From Candidatus Omnitrophota bacterium (GTDB lineage: Bacteria; NPL-UPA2; BS750m-G34), in assembly GCA_016783345.1 (NCBI GenBank), contig JADHWT010000034.1, positions 1 to 11,687 on the forward strand: 11,687 nt of DNA, given 5' to 3'. Below are positions 6,205-11,687 of this stretch, one piece after another. The stretch's first letter is position 1, and each line of letters opens with the position of its first letter. Made by a program: the position numbers and the translations under genes. Below the pieces are notes generated by a model. That model saw nothing but the letters and a program-made list of their open reading frames with translations, ran no database searches and was not told where the DNA came from.

Positions 6205-7019
6205 GTTATTTCACAAGCCTTGGGCTGAATAAAGAACCTTTTTCCACAAGCCCTGACCCTGTATTTTTTTATCATTCCCAGGAACACTCTACTGCCTTAA
6301 AGAGATTAGAGATTGCCATAAGACTTCGCAGGGGATTGTCTCTAATTCTCGGAGACGTAGGCACAGGAAAGACAACCCTGGCCAGGACAATGCTCAATTC
6401 CTTTGATGATAACCACTTTATTTTCCATATGATGCTTGACCCCACATATAAATCAGAATATCAATTCCTGCAGTCCATCTCCCGCATGTTTGGTATTGAC
6501 GGTGATTCTCGTTCAACCATGGATTATAAGGATGAATTAGAGAGATACCTCTATCAGAAAGGCGTGGAACAGAATAAGACCATTATTCTTTTGATCGATG
6601 AGGGACAAAAATTGACCAGTCCGTTTTTAGAGGTCTTACGGACCTTATTAAATTATGAGACAAATGAGTATAAACTCCTTCAGCTTGTTATAATGGCGCA
6701 ATTAGAGCTTCTCCCCCGCATTAGGAAGGTCAGAAATTTTATGGACAGGGTCAGCCTGAAATATATAATAAACCCCTTGACTGAGAACGAGATAAAGGAG
6801 ATGATAGATTTTCGGCTACAAAAGGCAGGCTACAATGGGTCCGGAAATCTTTTTACAGAAGACGCAGTAAAGGAGATTTATTATCACACCCAGGGTTATC
6901 CCAGACGTATATCTATGCTCTGCCATACCTGCCTGGAACATCTCATTATGAAAGACAAGGCCGTTGTTGACAGCCAGCTGGTCAGGGAGATAATTAAGGA
7001 AGAGGAACGTCATGGTTGA
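6201..7019 (+). CDS. ExeA/GspA/MshM-type AAA ATPase
   Basis: The 272-residue ATPase belongs to the ExeA/GspA/MshM family, which helps assemble or position secretins in the cell wall. The typical N-terminus (FTSLGLNKEPFSTSPDPVFFY) is followed by Walker A GDVGTGKT at 51-58 and Walker B IILLIDE at 128-134. A VIMAQLEL stretch follows in the sensor region and an INPLTENEIKEMIDFRL segment near 197-213, both usual in the family. It ends after the AAA domain: the C-terminal peptidoglycan-binding domain of Aeromonas ExeA (about 550 residues) is absent, so its length is like MshM (about 280). It has no signal peptide, so it is cytoplasmic. The start is a TTG at 6201, supported by AAGGA at 6191-6195 and the TTGA overlap with the regulator. 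The next gene overlaps it by 8 bp. Calling it ExeA-like is secure; its role here is inferred from neighbours. Confidence 0.9.
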   Translation: MSYFTSLGLNKEPFSTSPDPVFFYHSQEHSTALKRLEIAIRLRRGLSLILGDVGTGKTTLARTMLNSFDDNHFIFHMMLDPTYKSEYQFLQSISRMFGIDGDSRSTMDYKDELERYLYQKGVEQNKTIILLIDEGQKLTSPFLEVLRTLLNYETNEYKLLQLVIMAQLELLPRIRKVRNFMDRVSLKYIINPLTENEIKEMIDFRLQKAGYNGSGNLFTEDAVKEIYYHTQGYPRRISMLCHTCLEHLIMKDKAVVDSQLVREIIKEEERHG

Positions 7020-7665
7020 AAATAAGATACCCCCGGAAGAGAAATTGCTTAAGCTTATAAGGGGCGATAAGATAAAGACCGAAGAGAAAAAGCCGCCGGG
7101 AAAAAAATTTTTTAGCCGGCCGGATAGTAACTTCCGTAAGGCCCTGGGTCTCTTATGGGATAAGAGTCTAGGCAAAGCCATCCCTTTAGGGGTACCGGTG
7201 GTTGCTCGAGTTAAGGCTAAACCGTTATTAGTATTTATAATAATTATACTTTTTTGCTGCATTGGATATAAATTCAGGTCTGGTATAAGAATTAAAAATA
7301 GGACAGGTCTTCTGGACCAGGGGAAGAGGAGAGAGAAAAATAAGATTCAGGAAGAAGATATAGCATTAAAGCCCTACTCTTATTATGGGAAAGAGATAGC
7401 AGGTAAATCCCTTTTCACCCCTCTGGTTATAGAAAAGCCGGCATCTATTGTAAAGACAGAAAAGATTGAGGAGCTGTGTAAAGGATATCAAGTTAAAGGT
7501 ATAATCATGGGAGAGAGACCAGAGGCATTTATTGAAGATTCTCAATCGAGGAGGACTTTTACAGTTACTATCGGAGACACAATTGGTAAACTTCAGGTTA
7601 AGGATATAAAAGAAGGGAGGGTGATTTTCGGTTATGAAAATGAAACATATGATTTGTTTTTTTAG
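7012..7665 (+). CDS. Single-pass inner-membrane protein, GspC/PilP/MshK-like
   Basis: The 217-residue protein has a basic cytoplasmic N-terminal region (1-70), one membrane segment at about 71-86 (PLLVFIIIILFCCIGY) and a periplasmic C-terminal part. The last third (about 152-217) has the short beta-rich pattern of GspC homology-region / PilP domains: VKGIIMGERPEAFIED, a turn, TFTVTIGDTIGKLQVKDI, then RVIFGYENETYDL. In GspC and PilP this domain contacts the N0 domain of the secretin, and the secretin is the next gene, overlapping by 32 bp. A SLFTPL segment (133-138) precedes it, as in many GspC-like proteins before the domain. The start has AGAGGA at 7001-7006. No PDZ domain is present. The long cytoplasmic tail is unusual. 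Family assignment rests on pattern and context and not on a diagnostic motif. Confidence 0.68.
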   Translation: MVENKIPPEEKLLKLIRGDKIKTEEKKPPGKKFFSRPDSNFRKALGLLWDKSLGKAIPLGVPVVARVKAKPLLVFIIIILFCCIGYKFRSGIRIKNRTGLLDQGKRREKNKIQEEDIALKPYSYYGKEIAGKSLFTPLVIEKPASIVKTEKIEELCKGYQVKGIIMGERPEAFIEDSQSRRTFTVTIGDTIGKLQVKDIKEGRVIFGYENETYDLFF

Positions 7666-9448
7666 TTTTTTATTCTGCGCAGGATTATTATTCTCTCAGG
7701 AGATGCCATCTCCGGATTTTTTGCCTGGGGCACCGTCTCCAACCATCCATCGGAAAGAAACCAGCCAGCCGCATGAGAAGATAGAAGTTAAGGAAAAAAA
7801 TGGTAAAATTGCATCGCTCGAATTAAGGGGCGTGGATATACTGGATGTCCTTAAGATAATTGCCAAGCAAAGCGCGTTTAATATCGTTACGGGGAAGAAT
7901 GTCCGTGGTCCTGTAACCGTATATCTAAAGGATATAGAGGTCTGGGATGCCTTCCAGCTTATTATTAAGGCAAATCAATTAGCCTATGTGCGGGAAGGAG
8001 ACAACATCCTGGTTATGACCGAAAAGGACTATCAGGATATCCATGGCAGGCCTTTTATTGATTTGACTGATATTGAGATAGTCAGGCTTCAATATGCTGA
8101 GGCTGCTAATGTCCAGAAGATTTTAACCCAGATAAGGGCAGGCAGGAGAGCGGGGGCCCCGGCAAGAGGCCAGGGTATAGCCATAGATGAAAGGGCCAAT
8201 GCCATTATCCTTACTGATACCCCTGAAAATATTGCTGAGACAAAGAAGATAATCAATGAAGTAGATGTCCCTACATCTACTTATATCCAGAGTTTGCGCT
8301 ATTTAGATTGCCGGGAAGTAGAAAAGAAGATTAAACCCATGTTAACCAAGCAGGGTTCAATAAATACTGATCTGGCAACCAATAAAATTATAGTAAGGGA
8401 CGTTCCTGAAAATATAATCAAGGTCAAGGAGCTGGTCAGAGAATTTGACACAGAATCCATCATGGTTACCAGGGTCTTTAATCTTGAATACGGGAGTTTT
8501 GAAGAGATGGAGAAAGTTATCGCCAAGGAATTAACACCAAATATTGGCAGGATACAATCGGATAAAAGAAGCAATAAGATTGTAGTTGTAGATCTGCCTG
8601 AAAATGTAGAAAGGATTAAGGGGATAATTAAGGGGCTTGATGAGAGGACAAGACAGGTCCTGATTGAAGCCAAGATTATTCAAGTTGTCTTAAATGACAA
8701 GAACCAGATGGGAATAAACTGGGAGAAGGCATTTTATGATATTGAGAGATATCATCACCTGAATATAATAGGGGGATTTGAGTTAGCTAGTAAAGGGGCG
8801 CTTTCTCCGGGAACAGAGGTAACTGTAGGAGAGCTTGGTGATTGGGGAGGAGATGACTATACTGCGTTTCTACAGATGCTGCAGACTATCGGAGACACCA
8901 GGACTCTTTCCAATCCCAGAATCATGGCTATAAACAATGAAGAAGCCAGTATACACGTAGGCACAAAGGAGGCGTATGTCACCCAGACTGTTTCCCAGGC
9001 TGAGACAACCTCAACTACGGCAGAGACTGTTAATTTTGTGGATGTAGGAGTGACCCTTAAAGTGACACCTACTATTAACCGGGAAAATATGATTACCATG
9101 AAGATAAGGCCGGAGGTAAGCACTGTTACATCTACGTTAGATACTGCTGAAGGGAATGTCATACCTATTCTTTCAACCTCTGAGACAGAGACCAATATTA
9201 TGATCAAGGACGGTGTGACTATTGTTATTGGAGGATTAATAAAGGATGAAAAGATAAAGAGCGTAAGCCAGGTCCCTATACTTGGCAGCATCCCCATTCT
9301 CGGGATTTTATTCCGGAAAAAGTCTAACGAGATCAAGAAGACAGAACTGGTTATATTACTTACTCCCCGTATTATTACCGGAGAGAAGGGGATAGGAGAT
9401 TTCGAGAAAAATTTGATAGAGGAAAAAATTTCCGGAAAGAAATTATAG
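7634..9448 (+). CDS. gspD: Secretin, GspD/MshL/PilQ superfamily
   Basis: Secretins form the gated outer-membrane ring for secreted proteins or pili. The 604-residue protein has a signal peptide (basic KMKH, hydrophobic core at about 7-20, cleavage probably near 22). A TonB-short-type N0 domain lies at about 59-131. Three similar ring modules follow at about 147-214, 217-275 and 277-338, each with an ID/NTD/SDxRxNxI[IV] strand and a DxPEN helix start. The core runs from about 341 to 582, beginning QVLIEAKIIQV and ending with the secretin signature DGVTIVIGGLIKD ... VPILGSIPILGILF (526-560), then ELVILLTPRI. N0 plus three modules is the GspD layout; PilQ and MshL usually have fewer, and no AMIN domain is seen. 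Almost no pilotin-binding S domain follows the core. The start at 7634 follows GGGAGG (7615-7620) at a rather long 13 nt; the in-frame ATGs at 7640 and 7649 are alternatives. The gspD symbol reflects domain layout; mshL-like is possible. Confidence 0.93.
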   Translation: MKMKHMICFFSFLFCAGLLFSQEMPSPDFLPGAPSPTIHRKETSQPHEKIEVKEKNGKIASLELRGVDILDVLKIIAKQSAFNIVTGKNVRGPVTVYLKDIEVWDAFQLIIKANQLAYVREGDNILVMTEKDYQDIHGRPFIDLTDIEIVRLQYAEAANVQKILTQIRAGRRAGAPARGQGIAIDERANAIILTDTPENIAETKKIINEVDVPTSTYIQSLRYLDCREVEKKIKPMLTKQGSINTDLATNKIIVRDVPENIIKVKELVREFDTESIMVTRVFNLEYGSFEEMEKVIAKELTPNIGRIQSDKRSNKIVVVDLPENVERIKGIIKGLDERTRQVLIEAKIIQVVLNDKNQMGINWEKAFYDIERYHHLNIIGGFELASKGALSPGTEVTVGELGDWGGDDYTAFLQMLQTIGDTRTLSNPRIMAINNEEASIHVGTKEAYVTQTVSQAETTSTTAETVNFVDVGVTLKVTPTINRENMITMKIRPEVSTVTSTLDTAEGNVIPILSTSETETNIMIKDGVTIVIGGLIKDEKIKSVSQVPILGSIPILGILFRKKSNEIKKTELVILLTPRIITGEKGIGDFEKNLIEEKISGKKL

Positions 9449-10018
9449 ATGAAAAAGACAATTATTTATAATTCGTTGATTGTGGTAATTGTTGCAGGTG
9501 TTTTTATCTGCGGAGGTTCCATATTAAAAGCGACACGGGATGAAGGGGCGGCATGGGATAGAGAAGGAAGTTTTTATAATAAACTCAGGAAAAAAGATTT
9601 ATCCCGTTTGTCTATTTTATCCGGGGAACTCAAAGGTTTGAATCAAGAAAAGATAGGGATAGAGAAACGTTTAGACGTCCTTTTATCAGAGAAGGTGGGG
9701 TTAGAAAAAGAAAAAAAAGAGCTTTTAAAAAGGCTTGAAGAGCTTCGCGCTCAGACAAAAGATACCATTGCCGGAAAGGAACAGGAACTCAAGGCGCGCT
9801 TGTCCGGGGAATACGAAAATGAGATAGCCGCTCTTAAGGAAAAGGCCGCAAAACAACCCCTTCGGAGGATTGAAGAAGTCGATGAAAGAAACCGAGAACT
9901 CCAAAATAATTTTAAAAAGGTCAGCCAATCCAATGAACATCTTATAAAAAAGATAGAGGATCTAAAAAAAGTAAGGGACGAATTAGAAGAAGAATTACGG
10001 CGCAGGAAGTTAGAATGA
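9449..10018 (+). CDS. Membrane-anchored coiled-coil protein of unknown family
   Basis: The gene begins on the base after the secretin stop. The 189-residue product has a short basic start (MKK) and one hydrophobic segment (about 4-26, IIYNSLIVVIVAGVFICGG) that reads as a signal anchor or uncleaved signal, so the rest is probably periplasmic. The remainder is highly charged with heptad-like leucine and isoleucine spacing, giving predicted coiled coils at about 57-135 and 140-188 with a break near KQPLRR. No enzymatic motif is visible and I do not recognise the family. It occupies the slot between secretin and assembly ATPase, where MSHA loci have mshN; it lacks visible TPR repeats, so it is not clearly MshN. 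A structural linker or membrane-protein partner in the secretion/pilus platform is the likely role, by position only. Its stop overlaps the next start (ATGA). Confidence 0.8.
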   Translation: MKKTIIYNSLIVVIVAGVFICGGSILKATRDEGAAWDREGSFYNKLRKKDLSRLSILSGELKGLNQEKIGIEKRLDVLLSEKVGLEKEKKELLKRLEELRAQTKDTIAGKEQELKARLSGEYENEIAALKEKAAKQPLRRIEEVDERNRELQNNFKKVSQSNEHLIKKIEDLKKVRDELEEELRRRKLE

Positions 10019-11687
10019 AAAAAAAGCAGCGTCTTCGTCTTGGCGAGAGTCTTATAAAAGAAGGACTTATTACCCAGAGACATCTGGAAAAGGGATTAAA
10101 TGAACAAAAAAAGACAGGGGAGTATCTTGGCAGGACCCTGGTGAAGTTAGGCCTGCTCTCCGAAAAAAATTTGGTGGCCATTTTCTCCAAGGAATGGGGT
10201 ATCCCTTCTATTAGTTTAAAAAATGTTTCTATAGATACAGAGATCCTCTCAAAAGTCCCGGCTAAATTTGCATCTCACTACAACCTCATACCGATTTCAC
10301 TTGAAGGAGATGTCCTTTCTGTAGCAGTAAGTGATCCTTTTAATCTTCAGGCTGTTGATGACCTTAAACTTCTTTTGGGGAATGAGATCAATGTCTTTGT
10401 CGCAGGAGAAGATGATATAAATGAGGCAATAACACGATATTATGGGATAGGGGCTGAGACATTAGAAAAGATTATTGATGAAAGTGGCGGTATGGAGAAG
10501 ATTAAGCCCGAAATAGTTACTGACAATATAGAGGATATGAGTGAAGATGCCTCAATTATCAAATTTGTCAATCAGTTGCTCTTAGAAGCCTACCATGACA
10601 AGGCTACTGACATACATATAGAACCTTATGAAAGAGATCTTAGGATTCGGTATCGAGTGGATGGAATACTATACGAGACCAATATCCCTCCTACTATAAA
10701 ACACTTTCAATCTGCAATAATCTCCCGCATAAAGATACTTGCTGGGTTAAATATTGCCGAGAGGCGGCTCCCCCAGGACGGCCGTATAAAGGTAAGGGTA
10801 GGGGAGAATGAACTGGATTTAAGGGTTTCTATCTTACCGACGGCATATGGTGAGAGTGTAAATATAAGGCTGCTTTCAACCAGTATGGTTCTTATGGGGC
10901 TGGAGCACTTGGGTCTTTCAGAAGTAAATTTTAAAATACTGCAGAGGATGATCGAAAAACCCCATGGGATTATTTTAGTCACGGGGCCTACAGGCAGCGG
11001 AAAGACCACTTCACTGTATGCGTGTCTGAGCCGCATCAATAATGCCAAGAGAAAGATAATCACGATTGAAGATCCCATTGAATATATGATTAGAGGTATA
11101 AGCCAGATTCAAGTTTATCCCAAGATTGATCTTACCTTTGCGCGGGGACTACGCACAATGCTGCGCCATGACCCTGATGTAATGATGGTAGGAGAGATAA
11201 GGGACTTTGAAACAGCAGAGATTACCATACGTGTATCCCTGACCGGACATCTTGTATTTAGCACCTTGCATACTAATGATGCAGCCGGTGCAGTAACCAG
11301 GTTACTGGATATGGGTATAGAACCATATTTGATCGCCTCTTCTGTGGAATGTATTATCGCGCAGAGATTGGTCAGGGTTATCTGCCAGGAATGTAAAGAA
11401 GAGGTTGAGGTGACACCTCAGGTTATAACTGATTTTCTCGGCGTAAAACCAAAAGGGAAGACCATAATCTATGAAGGCAAGGGCTGTGAAAAATGTAAGT
11501 TCAGGGGATACCGCGGCAGGACAGCTATTTATGAATTTCTGGTCATGAACGATACAATCCGCGATATGGTTTTAAAGAAAGAACCGGCTAATAATATCAA
11601 AAAACAGGCCATTGCGAAGGGGATGAAGACTCTCAGGCAGGACGGCTGGGAAAAGATTCAGAAGTGTATTACCACTATAGAAGAGGT
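10015..11687 (+). CDS. gspE: GspE/PilB/MshE-type assembly ATPase, 3'-truncated by window edge
   Basis: This hexameric cytoplasmic ATPase powers pseudopilus or pilus assembly. The reading frame starts at the ATG overlapping the coiled-coil gene stop and is open to the window end (557 codons), so only about 5-25 residues should be missing. The N-terminus is a MshEN-type domain with motif I at about 8-31 (RLG ... L ... L ... Q) and motif II at 37-60. Walker A GPTGSGKTT is at 324-332. The T2SP_E signature LRHDPDVMMVGEIRD is at 383-397 and includes the Walker B residues. The histidine box TGHLVFSTLHTND is at 410-422. Two CxxC pairs (C457/C460 and C491/C494) form the zinc-binding tetracysteine motif usual in GspE and PilB. 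The GspE versus PilB/MshE choice cannot be made from sequence alone; MshEN and the neighbours lean toward an MSHA-like pilus, the secretin toward T2SS. gspF and pilin genes would be expected downstream. Confidence 0.95.
   Translation, partial: MKKKQRLRLGESLIKEGLITQRHLEKGLNEQKKTGEYLGRTLVKLGLLSEKNLVAIFSKEWGIPSISLKNVSIDTEILSKVPAKFASHYNLIPISLEGDVLSVAVSDPFNLQAVDDLKLLLGNEINVFVAGEDDINEAITRYYGIGAETLEKIIDESGGMEKIKPEIVTDNIEDMSEDASIIKFVNQLLLEAYHDKATDIHIEPYERDLRIRYRVDGILYETNIPPTIKHFQSAIISRIKILAGLNIAERRLPQDGRIKVRVGENELDLRVSILPTAYGESVNIRLLSTSMVLMGLEHLGLSEVNFKILQRMIEKPHGIILVTGPTGSGKTTSLYACLSRINNAKRKIITIEDPIEYMIRGISQIQVYPKIDLTFARGLRTMLRHDPDVMMVGEIRDFETAEITIRVSLTGHLVFSTLHTNDAAGAVTRLLDMGIEPYLIASSVECIIAQRLVRVICQECKEEVEVTPQVITDFLGVKPKGKTIIYEGKGCEKCKFRGYRGRTAIYEFLVMNDTIRDMVLKKEPANNIKKQAIAKGMKTLRQDGWEKIQKCITTIEE

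Noticed and set aside
10707..11078. Minus-strand 123-codon open frame
   Set aside because: It is antisense to the well-conserved ATPase core including Walker A, has no recognisable protein pattern or ribosome-binding site, and is a shadow frame.

Overview
The window is a bacterial chromosome segment, estimated by eye at low-40s percent GC. Every gene lies on the plus strand and base composition looks even throughout. There are no RNA genes, CRISPR arrays, intact insertion sequences or phage genes. The mix of a glutamate dehydrogenase resembling archaeal enzymes, a single-chain carbamoyl-phosphate synthase large subunit, a DUF1846 protein and a secretin/secretion-ATPase operon suggests an uncultured anaerobic, double-membraned bacterium. 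Candidatus Omnitrophota or a neighbouring candidate phylum would fit, but that is a low-confidence inference from gene style and not from a marker gene.

Region 1 (1-5875) is metabolic. It opens with the C-terminal three quarters of an NAD(P)-glutamate dehydrogenase. A 140-bp gap follows, holding a strong sigma70-like promoter and then an intrinsic terminator hairpin that ends about 17 bp before carB. Because no promoter fits between the hairpin and carB, the hairpin may act as a leader attenuator for carB as well as ending the gdh transcript. carB is full length and appears catalytically intact in both synthetase halves. A roughly 60-bp REP-like or miniature element with imperfect terminal inverted repeats and an internal tandem repeat separates carB from a DUF1846 (UPF0371) gene of unknown function.

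Region 2 (5912 to the end) is one tightly packed operon for an envelope-spanning machine of the type II secretion / type IV pilus superfamily. It is preceded by an extended -10 promoter whose -10 element and start site are covered by a perfect 22-bp inverted repeat. The genes are: a 74-residue MerR-type DNA-binding protein with no effector domain; a short ExeA/MshM-type AAA ATPase; a single-pass inner-membrane protein with a GspC/PilP-like periplasmic end; a secretin with N0-N1-N2-N3 and core; a membrane-anchored coiled-coil protein; and a GspE/PilB/MshE-type ATPase cut off by the window edge. Junctions are overlaps of 4, 8, 32 and 4 bp or a zero-length gap, so transcription and translation are probably coupled.

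The likely picture is as follows. The ATPase drives assembly of a pseudopilus or pilus, and the secretin is its outer-membrane gate. The GspC-like protein links gate and inner membrane. The ExeA-like ATPase helps place the secretin, and the coiled-coil protein fills a structural slot. The first gene is a candidate autoregulator acting at the palindrome. The ATPase begins with a MshEN-type repeat, so cyclic di-GMP control is plausible. Gene content resembles the MSHA pilus locus (MshM, MshK, MshL, MshN slot, MshE), while the secretin architecture resembles GspD, so the exact machine type stays open.
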